The position numbers were made by a program, and so were the translations under genes. A stretch of DNA of 64,000 nt from DAITPV01 sp050692555 (GTDB lineage Bacteria > Actinomycetota > UBA4738 > CALAEC01). Positions 1 through 8,131 of this stretch are shown here, one piece after another (the stretch's first letter is position 1; each line of letters begins with the position of its first letter). The notes beneath the pieces were generated by a model. That model worked only from the letters and a program-made list of their open reading frames with translations. It was not told the DNA's origin and did no database searches. The stretch covers positions 13,637-77,636 of the forward strand of contig JBOGVS010000008.1 of NCBI GenBank assembly GCA_050692555.1. Direction: 5' to 3'.

Positions 1-1
1 G

Positions 2-373
2 GACCGTCTGTTGAAGGACCCGGGGATCGTTCGCAACCGAGCGAAGATCGAGGCCACCATCAACAACGCCCACCGGTGCATCGAGCTGATCGGTGAGTTC
101 GGGAGCTTCGCCCGCTACGTGTGGCGGTTCGAGCCACAGGAGAGCTCACGTCCCGTCGACCATGCCACCTTGACTCAGCTCACCTGGAGCCCGGAATCGA
201 AGGCGTTGAGCAAGGACCTGCGACGCCGGGGGTGGTCGTTCGTGGGTCCCACCACCGCCTACTCCTTCATGGAGGCGGTGGGCCTGGTGAACGACCACCT
301 CGAGGGATGCGACATCCGCGACGAGGTGGAGAAGGAACGCCGCGCCTTCCGGCTGCCTCCGGGGACGCGTTAG
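2..373 (+). CDS. tag: DNA-3-methyladenine glycosylase I, 3' part
   Basis: The reading frame is already open at the left edge, so the N-terminal part lies outside the window. The visible 123 residues match the C-terminal half of the Tag family, which excises 3-methyladenine from alkylated DNA in base excision repair. Recognisable family stretches are LLKDPGIVRNRAKIEA followed by the helix that contains INNA, and the conserved WSFVGPTTAYSFMEAVGLVNDH segment near the end. The closing CD...E tail resembles the part of the family that carries zinc-binding residues. The gene ends 9 bp before the convergent VOC gene. Identity is confident; completeness cannot be judged. Confidence 0.9.
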   Translation, partial: DRLLKDPGIVRNRAKIEATINNAHRCIELIGEFGSFARYVWRFEPQESSRPVDHATLTQLTWSPESKALSKDLRRRGWSFVGPTTAYSFMEAVGLVNDHLEGCDIRDEVEKERRAFRLPPGTR

Positions 374-382
374 TTCGTTGGC

Positions 383-1147
383 TCAGGAGCCATCGAGCGT
401 CCCGAACGTCTCTCCGGCGGCGATGATGAACGCGGCGCCGCTGGGGTCGGCAACGACCGAGAATCGCCCGACGGGGATGTCCATGGGAGGAAGCCTCACG
501 GTTCCCCCGAGCTGCTCGACCTTCCCGACGCTCGCGTCGGCGTCGGCCACCCTGAACGTCACCGTCCACCGGGCGTCGTCCCCCTCGACGGGGGCGGGGG
601 CGTGGACGCCGGCGATGAGCAGGTCGCCCATGGCGAAGCCGGCACGTTCGATGGATCCGGGGACGTCGGTGCTGGTCCAGCCGAACAGGCTCCCGTAGAA
701 GTCTTTGGCTGCCTTCACGTTCGGCGTCGTCAGCTCGTTCCAGCTCCAGGTCCCCACCTCGTTCACCAGCTCCGCCCCGCCGAAGCCCGCCGCCTGCCAC
801 AGGCAGACCTCCGCGCCGCTGGGCTCCCGGATGACGGACATCCGAGCCGCCCCGGTGACATCGGAGGGCTGGACCTTCACCTCCGCGCCGAGCTCCTGGG
901 CCGCGGCGGTGGTCTTGCCCACATCGTCCGCCGAGATGTAGGAGCTCCAGCCGGTGCCCTCGTCAGCGGCGTGCTCGTGGAGCCCGGTGACCACCTTCCC
1001 GTCGAGCCGGGCCATGGTGTAGCCGGGGACGTCCTCGAACTCCCACCCGAGCAGGCCCCCGTAGAACGTCTTGGCCCCCGGGACGTCGGTGGTGCCCAGG
1101 TCGATCCAGCAGAACACCCCGTTCGGATACTCCTTCACCGATCCCAT
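383..1147 (-). CDS. VOC superfamily protein, two glyoxalase-like domains
   Basis: A 254-residue protein made of two tandem vicinal-oxygen-chelate modules, about residues 8-120 and 130-248. Each begins with the typical beta strand (FCWIDLGTTDVPGAKTFYGG; WSWNELTTPNVKAAKDFYGS) and ends with a DPSGA or EPSGA turn. Two fused modules form one metal-binding barrel in this superfamily, which includes glyoxalases, dioxygenases and antibiotic-binding proteins; the substrate cannot be read from sequence. No signal peptide is seen, so it is probably cytosolic. It is convergent with tag and divergent from the hydrolase gene. The start ATG lies close to a GGAGGCGG-type ribosome site on the minus strand. 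Confidence 0.8.
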   Translation of the reverse strand: MGSVKEYPNGVFCWIDLGTTDVPGAKTFYGGLLGWEFEDVPGYTMARLDGKVVTGLHEHAADEGTGWSSYISADDVGKTTAAAQELGAEVKVQPSDVTGAARMSVIREPSGAEVCLWQAAGFGGAELVNEVGTWSWNELTTPNVKAAKDFYGSLFGWTSTDVPGSIERAGFAMGDLLIAGVHAPAPVEGDDARWTVTFRVADADASVGKVEQLGGTVRLPPMDIPVGRFSVVADPSGAAFIIAAGETFGTLDGS

Positions 1148-1185
1148 TCCGCCTCCTCTCGTCTCGTCTAACCGTACCCCGCCGC

Positions 1186-1215
1186 TTGACAGCAGAAATC
1201 ATTCAAACGTACGAT
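1186..1215 (+). promoter_or_regulatory. Promoter of the hydrolase-TetR operon
   Basis: TTGACA at 1186-1191 and TACGAT at 1210-1215 are separated by 18 bp, a good housekeeping-sigma match. Transcription should begin near 1222, inside the palindrome at 1215-1232 and about 20 bases before the hydrolase start. Confidence 0.6.
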
Positions 1216-1232
1216 TCAAACAATCGTTTGAA
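1215..1232 (+). promoter_or_regulatory. Palindromic operator, probably for the TetR regulator
   Basis: A perfect inverted repeat TTCAAAC-AATC-GTTTGAA (7-4-7) overlaps the -10 end and expected start of transcription. A further direct copy of ATTCAAAC lies just upstream at 1201-1208. The downstream operon encodes a TetR-type repressor, so autoregulation through this site is the natural inference; binding itself is not shown. Confidence 0.6.
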
Positions 1233-1242
1233 GGAGGAGCGC

Positions 1243-2163
1243 ATGGCCTCAGGAGTCCAGCGTGTCGAGCGGCGGCCCACCTGGCTGCCGGAGCAGGAAT
1301 GGCCCTTCGCGTCCCGGTTCGTCGATGTGGGAGAGGGGCCCATCCATTACCTGGACGAGGGAACCGGACCGCCACTCCTTTTCGTGAACGCCGGGGTCGT
1401 GTGGTCCTTCGCGTTCAGGGACCTCATCCTTGGGCTCCGTGACCGGTTCCGATGCGTGACGCTGGACTTCCCGGGCTCCGGACTGTCCGCTCACTGGGAG
1501 GGGTACCGGCCGGGGCTGGATGCGGCGTCGGGCATCCTCGACCGATTCGTGGCGGAGCTCGGGCTCCAGGACGTGACGCTGGTCGTCAACGACCTGAGGG
1601 GCCCGGTGGCGTTCGGATCCGCCGGGCGGCAACCGGACCTGGTCCGGGGGATGGTGGTCGTCGAGGCGTTCGGGTGGCCGCTCTCTCGGGAGAACCCCAA
1701 GGTCGCTCGGATGCTCCGGTTCGCCGGAGGTCGAATGGTGGGAGCTCTCAACACCGCGACCAACCTCGTGGCCCGGGCCACCTCCACGTCGTTCGGTGTC
1801 GGCAGACACCTGAGCCGCGCAGGTCGCAGGGCCTTCCGAGGCTCCTACCGGGATCGGAGGGTGCGGCGGAACGGGCTGCTCATGCTGCGCGACGCCGCCA
1901 CGGCCGATCCGTACCTCGAGGCGGTCGATCGCACGGTGAGGTCCGCCCTCGCGACGAAGCCGGTGCTGTTGGTGTTCGGGGAGCGCAGTCCGGTCCGTCG
2001 GGAGGGCTTCCCCGACCAGTGGAGAGAGCGGTTCCCGGATGCACCCCTGGTGATCGTTGAGGGTGGGCATCACTTCCCGCAGTGCGACGACCCGCCTGGA
2101 GTGGCGAACGCCATCCGCTCGTGGTGGGCGGCTCACGTCGAGCCGATGGGATCCGGTCGTTGA
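1243..2163 (+). CDS. Alpha/beta hydrolase, haloalkane dehalogenase-like
   Basis: A 306-residue alpha/beta-hydrolase fold protein. The oxyanion and entry strand read IHYLDEGTGPPLLFVNAG. The nucleophile elbow is VVNDLRGPVA near residue 128, where an Asp stands in place of the usual Ser, as in haloalkane dehalogenases and some epoxide hydrolases. The catalytic His is in VEGGHHFPQCDDP near the C-terminus. The start chosen is the ATG at 1243, which sits 6 bases after AAGGAGG; an in-frame ATG at 1186 overlaps the -35 box and is unlikely. It overlaps the TetR gene by four bases, forming a two-gene operon under the palindromic operator. The substrate is unknown. Confidence 0.82.
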   Translation: MASGVQRVERRPTWLPEQEWPFASRFVDVGEGPIHYLDEGTGPPLLFVNAGVVWSFAFRDLILGLRDRFRCVTLDFPGSGLSAHWEGYRPGLDAASGILDRFVAELGLQDVTLVVNDLRGPVAFGSAGRQPDLVRGMVVVEAFGWPLSRENPKVARMLRFAGGRMVGALNTATNLVARATSTSFGVGRHLSRAGRRAFRGSYRDRRVRRNGLLMLRDAATADPYLEAVDRTVRSALATKPVLLVFGERSPVRREGFPDQWRERFPDAPLVIVEGGHHFPQCDDPPGVANAIRSWWAAHVEPMGSGR

Positions 2164-2828
2164 CGCGGGCCAGGACCGTGGGGCCGGAGGCACAACGAAG
2201 CTCCGGCGGGGAATCCACCCGCCGCCGGATCATCGGTGCTGCGGAGAGCCTGTTCGCCAGGAAGGGCTTCGCCGGGACCTCCCTGCGAGAGATCACCGGG
2301 GTCGCCGGCGTGAACGTGGCCGCGATCCACTACCACTTCGGCTCGAAGGAGGAGCTCCTTCGAGCGGTCCTGGCCCGGATCGTCGAGCCCGTGAACGGCG
2401 AGCGGTTGCGCCTCCTGGACCAGGCCGAGGCCGCCGCGGCGCCGGATGCTCCCACCGTCGAGGCGATCCTGGACGCCTTCCTGGCGCCCGATCTGCGAGC
2501 CATCCACGAGCTCGGTCCCCGAGGTGCGGTGATCACCCGATTCATGGGGCGCTCCTACACGGAGCCGTCCGACCTGGTTCGGACGCTGGTCCAGGAGCAC
2601 TTCGGAGAGGTCGGCCGACGATTCCACGGCGCGCTGTGCCGGGCGGTGCCGGAGGTCTCCCCGGAGGAGATGTTCTGGCGTCTCATGGCCGTGGTGGCCG
2701 TGATCACGTACATGCTGGGTGCGTCGGAGGAAGCGAGCGGCCTGCTCGACCCCGATGACCCCGACGCCGCGCTCCACAGGATGGTGGCGTTCCTGAGCCC
2801 GGGGGTCCGGGCTCCGTCGCCAGGCTGA
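2160..2828 (+). CDS. TetR/AcrR-family transcriptional regulator
   Basis: About 222 residues. The N-terminal helix-turn-helix spans roughly residues 16-62 (STRRRIIGAAESLFARKGF, then LREITGVAGVNVAAIHYHFG), with the canonical Y-H-F-G-S-K-E recognition-helix end. The rest is an alpha-helical ligand and dimer domain of a type often annotated as TetR C-terminal. The start is taken as TTG 2160, overlapping the stop of the hydrolase; a GTG at 2178 with a nearby AGGA is an alternative. It is the likely repressor acting on the palindrome upstream of the hydrolase gene, so the pair would respond to a small molecule that the hydrolase may also process. Confidence 0.88.
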   Translation: MTRARTVGPEAQRSSGGESTRRRIIGAAESLFARKGFAGTSLREITGVAGVNVAAIHYHFGSKEELLRAVLARIVEPVNGERLRLLDQAEAAAAPDAPTVEAILDAFLAPDLRAIHELGPRGAVITRFMGRSYTEPSDLVRTLVQEHFGEVGRRFHGALCRAVPEVSPEEMFWRLMAVVAVITYMLGASEEASGLLDPDDPDAALHRMVAFLSPGVRAPSPG

Positions 2829-2866
2829 CGCGAGTTCCACTGTCTGTCATTCAGGGGACAACGGCC

Positions 2867-2877
2867 GTTCACGACCC
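2867..2877 (+). promoter_or_regulatory. PHO-box-like unit upstream of the PhoX-type gene
   Basis: GTTCACGACCC matches the 11-bp unit of actinobacterial PhoP boxes (GTTCA-rich) and is nearly identical to GTTCACGATCC at 4470. Only one good unit is visible here, about 40 bp before the phosphatase start. Suggestive only. Confidence 0.3.
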
Positions 2878-2917
2878 ATCGCTATGGTCGGCTCAGCCCA
2901 ACGGAAGGGAGGCGGTC

Positions 2918-4327
2918 ATGGCCCGCGTTCAGGACCGGATGGATCGGCGAAGCTTCCTTCGCCACAGTGCTGCGGCCGGCGGGGCGCTGCTCGGTTCGCC
3001 CCTGATGGGAGGACTGGCGGCGCGCGGCGCCGAGTCTCGCTCGAGGCATCGCAAGGCCAAGAAGGGTGAAGGTGGATACGGCGAGCTGTTCCCTACCCCG
3101 GACCAGAACGGCAACGAGCTGCTGGCTCTCCCGGAGGGATTCCGCTACACGACCATCGGGGTCACCGGGGCGGTGATGTCCGACGGGAACCACACTCCCA
3201 AGGCCCACGACGGGATGGCCGCGTTCCGGATGTCCAACGGCAACATCAGGCTGGTTCGGAACCACGAGGTTCGGGACGAGGCGGGTCTCGAGCCACCGAT
3301 CGGCAACACCTCATCGGCTTACGATCCGATCGGTCCGGGGGGCACCACGTCCCTGGAGCTGGACGTCGACAGGTCCGGCCGGGCTCACCTGGTGAGGGAT
3401 TTCGTCAGCCTGAACGGAACCATCGTGAACTGCGCGGGTGGACCGACCCCGTGGGGGACCTGGCTGACCTGCGAGGAAACCACCGAGGGACAGAGCCACG
3501 GCTGGGCCCGGCCACACGGATACATCTTCGAGGTTCCCGCCTCGGTGGAGCGCCAGGTGACGGCCGTTCCCCTGCCTGCAATGGGCCGGTTCGTCCACGA
3601 GGCCGTGGCCGTCGACCCCGACTCGGGGTTCGTGTACGAGACCGAGGACGAGACCCCCTGCGGGTTCTACCGGTTCGTTCCCGACGTCGAGAGCCGCCTT
3701 GACGCCGACGGACGCCTCCAGATGCTGGCCATCAAGGAGAAGCCGAACTACCAGACCGGAACCGGCCAGCGGCTCCACAAGCCGCTCCCGGTGACCTGGG
3801 TGGACATCGACGATCCCGATCCGGCCGCGGCCGAGTCCAACCCCCGGGCCGTGTACGAGCAGGGTGCGGCGAAGGGAGGAGCCGCCTTCCTTCGCCTGGA
3901 AGGATGCTGGTACGGAGAAGGAAGCATCTTCATCAACTCCACGTCCGGCGGTGATGCCGGACTGGGCCAGGTCTGGGAGTACCGGCCCAGGGGACGATCA
4001 GGGGGCCAGCTCTCGCTCCTGTTCGAGTCCAGCAGCCCTGACGTTCTGGAGAGCCCCGACAACATCTGCGTCACCCCCCGGGGTGGGATCGTGCTCTGTG
4101 AGGACGGCGACGCCGAGCAGTACCTCCGAGGGCTCACCATGGAGGGTGAGATCTTCGACTTCGCCCTGAACCTGGCCAGCGAGTACGAGTGGGCGGGGGC
4201 CACGTTCAGCCCAAAGGGGAACACCCTGTTCGTGAACATCCAGGGTGCCACCTCCGGCCCCGTCACCCCCGGCGACGAAGGGATGACCTTCGCCATCTGG
4301 GGCCCCTGGGAGGACGGCGCCCTCTAG
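2918..4327 (+). CDS. PhoX-type (DUF839) secreted alkaline phosphatase-like protein
   Basis: A 469-residue protein with a twin-arginine signal: DRRSFLRHSAAAGGALLGSP at about residues 10-29, so it is probably exported folded by Tat. The remainder is a beta-propeller of the PhoX/DUF839 family, with family stretches RLVRNHEV, GGTTSLELDVD, NCAGGPTPWGTWLTCEET, GRFVHEAVAVDP, GFYRFVP, and DNICVTPRGGIVLCEDG. PhoX enzymes are calcium- and iron-dependent phosphomonoesterases made under phosphate starvation. The two acidic and Cys-containing motifs expected for metal binding are present (NC, EET). A PHO-box-like unit lies upstream. The gene is monocistronic; the next gene begins about 200 bp later. Confidence 0.85.
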   Translation: MARVQDRMDRRSFLRHSAAAGGALLGSPLMGGLAARGAESRSRHRKAKKGEGGYGELFPTPDQNGNELLALPEGFRYTTIGVTGAVMSDGNHTPKAHDGMAAFRMSNGNIRLVRNHEVRDEAGLEPPIGNTSSAYDPIGPGGTTSLELDVDRSGRAHLVRDFVSLNGTIVNCAGGPTPWGTWLTCEETTEGQSHGWARPHGYIFEVPASVERQVTAVPLPAMGRFVHEAVAVDPDSGFVYETEDETPCGFYRFVPDVESRLDADGRLQMLAIKEKPNYQTGTGQRLHKPLPVTWVDIDDPDPAAAESNPRAVYEQGAAKGGAAFLRLEGCWYGEGSIFINSTSGGDAGLGQVWEYRPRGRSGGQLSLLFESSSPDVLESPDNICVTPRGGIVLCEDGDAEQYLRGLTMEGEIFDFALNLASEYEWAGATFSPKGNTLFVNIQGATSGPVTPGDEGMTFAIWGPWEDGAL

Positions 4328-4469
4328 GTCCCAAGATGTGTTGCCATCCGTCCGGCCCCGCAGAACGGGCCCCGACCGCTTTCGCTGAGCTGTTCCGCTC
4401 TCGCTGAGAGTCAACGCCGACCCGTCGTCCGGTGGGCTCCGGACCCCACTCTCCGAGCCTCCGCGGGGC

Positions 4470-4491
4470 GTTCACGATCCCTTCACAGTGC
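4470..4491 (+). promoter_or_regulatory. Two tandem 11-bp PHO-box-like units
   Basis: GTTCACGATCC (4470-4480) is followed directly by CTTCACAGTGC (4481-4491). Two units with an exact 11-bp period, both containing TTCAC, are the arrangement of actinobacterial PhoP boxes. They lie about 40 bp ahead of the small membrane protein, response regulator and kinase genes. The match is by eye and the regulator is inferred. Confidence 0.35.
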
Positions 4492-4529
4492 GGTCCCAGC
4501 ATGGAGAGAGCCGTCGAAAGGAGGATGAG

Positions 4530-4886
4530 ATGCGACGGGGGATGTGGATCGGGGTGCTGCTCCTGATGATCCTGGTGGGGATCGCCGTGGGAGTCGGCGC
4601 CTACAACGCGGGGCTCTCCGAGGGCCTCGAGCGAAGCGGTCAGGCCACGGAAGTGGTCCGGTACGTGGGCCCGGGGTTCGGATTCGGGTTCGGGTGGCTG
4701 CTGTTCCCGCTGTTCTTCTTCGGGATCTTCTTCCTGCTCCGCGGGGCGTTCTGGCGCCGCCGGTGGGAGGACCATGGAGAGCATGGCCGGGGCGGTCCAT
4801 GGGGCGGTCGGTTCGAGGACTGGCACCGCCGGCAGCACGACGAGGGTGCCGGCGCCCGGGCCGGTGACGACACCGGCACAGCCTGA
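4530..4886 (+). CDS. Small membrane protein, aromatic and glycine rich
   Basis: 118 residues, family not recognised. An N-terminal membrane helix (WIGVLLLMILVGIAVGVGA, about residues 5-23) is followed by a short loop and a second very hydrophobic segment rich in Phe and Gly (about residues 48-72), then an Arg/Trp-rich cytosolic tail ending in acidic and Gly residues. The start ATG 4530 is chosen because AAAGGAGG ends 5 bases before it; the upstream in-frame ATG has no such site. It is the first gene of an apparent operon with the two-component system that follows, so a sensor-accessory role is possible but unproven. Confidence 0.7.
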   Translation: MRRGMWIGVLLLMILVGIAVGVGAYNAGLSEGLERSGQATEVVRYVGPGFGFGFGWLLFPLFFFGIFFLLRGAFWRRRWEDHGEHGRGGPWGGRFEDWHRRQHDEGAGARAGDDTGTA

Positions 4887-4941
4887 GGACTCGGGGCGGA
4901 GGGTTGCCTCCGCCCCGCTCCACCTTCACGGTGGGACCGCG

Positions 4942-5622
4942 ATGAAGTCCATCCTGGTCGTCGAGGACGAGATGAGGATCGCCCGGCTGGTGCGGGACTA
5001 CCTCGAGCACGCCGGGTTCGATGTCCTGGTGGCCCCCGACGGCGAGGCGGCGCTTTCGAGTGCCCGGGGGACCAAGCCGGACCTGATCGTCCTGGACCTG
5101 AACCTGCCCGGCAAGGACGGCCTGGACGTGACCCGGGAGCTTCGGCGCTCATCGAACGTGCCCATCGTCATGCTCACCGCCCGCGGCGACGAGGCCGACC
5201 GGATCGTTGGCCTGGAGCTGGGCGCAGATGACTACGTGGTCAAGCCGTTCAGCCCCAAGGAGCTGGTGGCCCGCGTCCGGGCCGTGCTTCGCAGGCTCGA
5301 GGCGGCCGCCACGGGACCGGAGATGCTCCGGGCGGGGGACGTCGAGGTCGACGCGAAAAGGATGCGGGTCACGGTCGCCGGCCGTCCGGTGGAGCTCACC
5401 CCGACCGAGTTCGAGCTCCTGGCCGCCCTCGTTCGGGAGGCGGGTCGCGTGTTCACTCGCGGGCAGCTGCTCGACGCCATCCACGGCGTGGCCATCGAGT
5501 CCTACGAGCGGGCCATCGACGCACACGTGAAGAACATCCGCAAGAAGATCGAAGTGACGCCGGGCCGGCCGAGGTACGTGCTCACCGTCCGCGGCGTCGG
5601 GTACCGGTTCGCCGATGACTGA
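4942..5622 (+). CDS. OmpR/PhoB-type response regulator
   Basis: 226 residues: a receiver domain (about 1-115) and a winged-helix DNA-binding domain (about 128-225). The phosphoacceptor Asp is in LIVLDLNLPGKDGLDV, the acidic pocket is VVEDE, the switch Thr is in VMLTARG and the Lys in VVKPFSPKEL. The effector domain shows VELTPTEFELLAALVREAGRVFTR and the typical RYVLTVRGVGYRF ending. The start is ATG 4942. Its stop overlaps the kinase ATG by a few bases, so the two are translationally coupled. It probably controls its own operon or the neighbouring phosphatase; the PHO-box-like repeats upstream would fit but do not prove this. Confidence 0.92.
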   Translation: MKSILVVEDEMRIARLVRDYLEHAGFDVLVAPDGEAALSSARGTKPDLIVLDLNLPGKDGLDVTRELRRSSNVPIVMLTARGDEADRIVGLELGADDYVVKPFSPKELVARVRAVLRRLEAAATGPEMLRAGDVEVDAKRMRVTVAGRPVELTPTEFELLAALVREAGRVFTRGQLLDAIHGVAIESYERAIDAHVKNIRKKIEVTPGRPRYVLTVRGVGYRFADD

Positions 5623-6767
5623 CCTGGGACGAGGTGGGTGGGGGCCGCGCGCCGGGCCGTGGAGACACCGAGGTGGGTGGGGACGGCCGCCGTGGTGGCC
5701 GGAGGGCGACCCGTTCCCGCCGACCGACCGGGCCGGGTGGCACGGGATGCGCCGGCGGTTCCTCCGCAGGGTCGTGCTGGTGGTGGCCCTGTTCTTCGGC
5801 CTCACGGTGACGGCAAATGTCCTGGCCGTCGCGGTGCTCACGAACGTGTTCGGGCTCGACGAGTCCCAGCGACTGGCGCCGTTCGTGGCGATCCTCGCTG
5901 TGAGCCTGTTCGTGGGGTTCCTTGCGGCCGGCTGGTCGGTCCGAAGGCTGGCCCGCCCGATCGGCGAGGTCATGGAGGCCGCCGAGCGGGTCTCGGGAGG
6001 CGACTACGACGCGAGGGTGGAGGAGCGAGGTCCTCGGGACACGCGCCGCCTGGTCCGTTCGTTCAACGACATGACCGAGCGCCTCCGGACCAGCGAGGAG
6101 CAGCGCAGGCGGTTGCTGGCCGACCTGGCCCACGAGCTCCGCACCCCGCTGTCGGTGATCAGGGGTCAGGTCGAAGGGGATCCTCGACGGGGTGTATCCG
6201 GCAGACCGTGCGCACCTGGAGCCGGTGGTCGACGAGGCCAACGTGATGTCGCGCCTGCTGGACGATCTCCAGACGCTCTCAACCGCCGAGGCCGGCGCGC
6301 TCCATCTTCGGCGGGAGGTCACCGAGCCGGGCGAGCTGGTCGCCGATGCGGTGGCCGCGTTCCGCGCGAGGGCCGCCTCGTCGGGCATCGACTTGGAGCA
6401 GCAGGTCGGTGCAGACCTCTCAGCGGTCGACGTCGACCGGGTGCGCATCGGTGAGGTGCTGGCGAACCTCCTCGTGAACGCCATGCGGCACACGCCTTCG
6501 GGAGGGTCGGTCGTGGTCGGCGCCGAGCAGGCCGGGAACGGGTGGGTGGCGTTCTCGGTGCACGACACGGGATCCGGCGTCGCCCCCGAGGTGCTCCCGC
6601 ACGTGTTCGATCGCTTCGTGAAGGCTCCGGACTCCGGAGGAGCGGGACTCGGCCTGGCCATCGCCCGGAGCCTCGTCGAGGCGCACGGGGGCGAGATCTC
6701 CGCCGAGAGCCGGCCCGAACGGGGGACCACGATGAGGTTCACTGTTCCCGCGGCGGTCACCCCGTGA
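5615..6767 (+). pseudogene. Sensor histidine kinase with a one-base frameshift
   Basis: The protein is split over two frames. The first frame gives an N-terminal proline-rich stretch, two membrane helices (about residues 49-70 and 85-107), a HAMP domain and the phosphoacceptor motif DLAHELRTPLSVIRGQVEG. The second frame, from about 6180, continues without loss as ILDGVYPADRAHLEPVVDEA, then the HATPase N-box NLLVNAMRHT and G-boxes (DTGSGVAPEV, GAGLGLAIARSLVEAHGG). Removing one G from the four at 6176-6179 restores a normal 383-residue kinase. Either the gene is freshly inactivated or the assembly has an indel. It is coupled to the response regulator and overlaps the convergent minus-strand gene by 11 bp. 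Confidence 0.85.
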
Positions 6768-7041
6768 ACCGCTTCACCAGCCCCCTGGCGTAGTAGTCCT
6801 CCCACTTCTCGTCCGGCCCCTCCTCCGTGTACTCCTTGTCCAGGCGGACCAGCAGGTACGTGAGTTCGCTGCGGACGGGTTTGGTCCCAAGGATGTCCGG
6901 CAGCTCGGTCAGGGTCGTGAGCCATTCGGAGTACCACGTGGCCCAGTCGAGGTCGTCCCCGTCGACGATCCGGTAGACGACGTGATGGGTCTCCCCGGCC
7001 TCGTGCAAGAGCTCGCTCACCTTCCGTTCTCGCTCGTCCAT
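6757..7041 (-). CDS. Conserved small soluble protein of unknown function
   Basis: 94 residues, acidic, without signal or membrane segment. I do not recognise a domain. Visible features are a helical N-terminus (ERKVSELLHEAGETHHVVYR), a D-G-D-D-L-D-W-A-T-W-Y-S-E-W aromatic stretch and a C-terminal segment rich in Trp, Tyr and Glu (KWEDYYARGLVKRF). It starts from ATG 7041 with a GGGAGGAGG-type ribosome site just upstream on the minus strand, which supports a real gene. It converges with the frameshifted kinase. Confidence 0.6.
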   Translation of the reverse strand: MDERERKVSELLHEAGETHHVVYRIVDGDDLDWATWYSEWLTTLTELPDILGTKPVRSELTYLLVRLDKEYTEEGPDEKWEDYYARGLVKRFTG

Positions 7042-7092
7042 GGTTCCTCCTCCCGCTCGCTAGGATGATGGCCGGTCGCGTAGGCTTCCGCC

Positions 7093-8097
7093 ATGCCCGA
7101 GGTGGGGATCTCGGTGGCCGGTCCGATGCCCTCCATCGGCGACCTGGCTCGCCTCGCGGAGGATGGAGGGTACGAGTCCGTGTGGGTGGCCGAGACCGGG
7201 TACTCCGCCTACGTGCAGGCGGCGCTGACGGCCCAGGCCACCACCCGTGTGAGGGTGGGCACGAACATCGCCCTGGCGTTCCCTCGGAGCCCCACGATCA
7301 CCGCGATGACCGCGCGAGACCTGGCGGAGCTCTCCGGTGACCGGTTCATCCTCGGGCTGGGCTCACAGGTCAAGCGGGTCAACGAGCATCGGTTCTCCAC
7401 GCACTTCGAGCACCCCGCTCCCAAGATGGCCGAGTACGTTGAGGTGGTCCGTGAGGTGCTGGCGACCTTCGGTGGCGAGCAGGTCAAGCATCGGGGCCGG
7501 TTCTACACGGTGGTGATGAACCCGTTTCCCGGCGCCGGTCCGGTGGGGGAGATCCCCATCTACATCGCCGCGGTCAACGATAAGATGGTGGAGGCGTCCG
7601 GCCGGGTAGCGAACGGGTTGCTCGGACATCCGCTCACCTCGCCGGAATACATCACCCAGGTGGTCCGTCCCGCGCTGGACCGGGGAGCGAGCGCCGCCGG
7701 CCGCGACCCCTCGGAGATCAGCCTGACCAACAGCGTGATCCTCCAGCTCGACGACGATCGCGAGCGGGCCCGGTTCGAGGCCGCGCTCCAGATCGCCTTC
7801 TACGCCACCACCCGGACGTACCGGCCGGTGCTGGACCTCCACGACTTCGGCGATCTCGTGGATCCGCTGCGGCAGGCCTTCGCGCGGGGCGACATGGCGG
7901 AGATGGCCAACCTGGCCATGCCCGCGGTGGACACCTACGCGATCACCGGCGGGGAGGATGAGTGCCGTGAGCGCCTGGCCAGGTTCGACGGGCTGGTCGA
8001 CCGGGTGGTCATCGGGGGCGCGTGGGTGGGCCCGGACCAGGCCGCCCTGGCCGAGAACTACCGGCGCATCCTCCGCACCTTCCGCCCCGCGGCCTGA
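7093..8097 (+). CDS. LLM-class (luciferase-like) F420-dependent oxidoreductase
   Basis: 334 residues with the TIM-barrel pattern of the bacterial luciferase-like superfamily: GISVAGPMPSIGDLARLAEDGG, TTRVRVGTNIALAFPRSP, DRFILGLGSQVKRVNEHRF, and IYIAAVNDKMVEASGRVANGLLGHPLTS. This subgroup in Actinomycetota normally uses coenzyme F420 rather than FMN to reduce or oxidise small substrates; the cofactor is inferred from family membership. The closing VVIGGAWVG strand is typical. The substrate is unknown. The gene precedes the glycosyltransferase-like gene by 34 bp, perhaps in one transcript. Confidence 0.85.
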   Translation: MPEVGISVAGPMPSIGDLARLAEDGGYESVWVAETGYSAYVQAALTAQATTRVRVGTNIALAFPRSPTITAMTARDLAELSGDRFILGLGSQVKRVNEHRFSTHFEHPAPKMAEYVEVVREVLATFGGEQVKHRGRFYTVVMNPFPGAGPVGEIPIYIAAVNDKMVEASGRVANGLLGHPLTSPEYITQVVRPALDRGASAAGRDPSEISLTNSVILQLDDDRERARFEAALQIAFYATTRTYRPVLDLHDFGDLVDPLRQAFARGDMAEMANLAMPAVDTYAITGGEDECRERLARFDGLVDRVVIGGAWVGPDQAALAENYRRILRTFRPAA

Positions 8098-8131
8098 AGG
8101 GGAGAGCGGTGGCTCTCGAACCGGCTCCGCG

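Noticed and set aside
6170..6192. Programmed ribosomal frameshifting in the histidine kinase
   Set aside because: There is no slippery heptamer, stop-coupled site or stimulatory structure typical of known sites; an indel is simpler.
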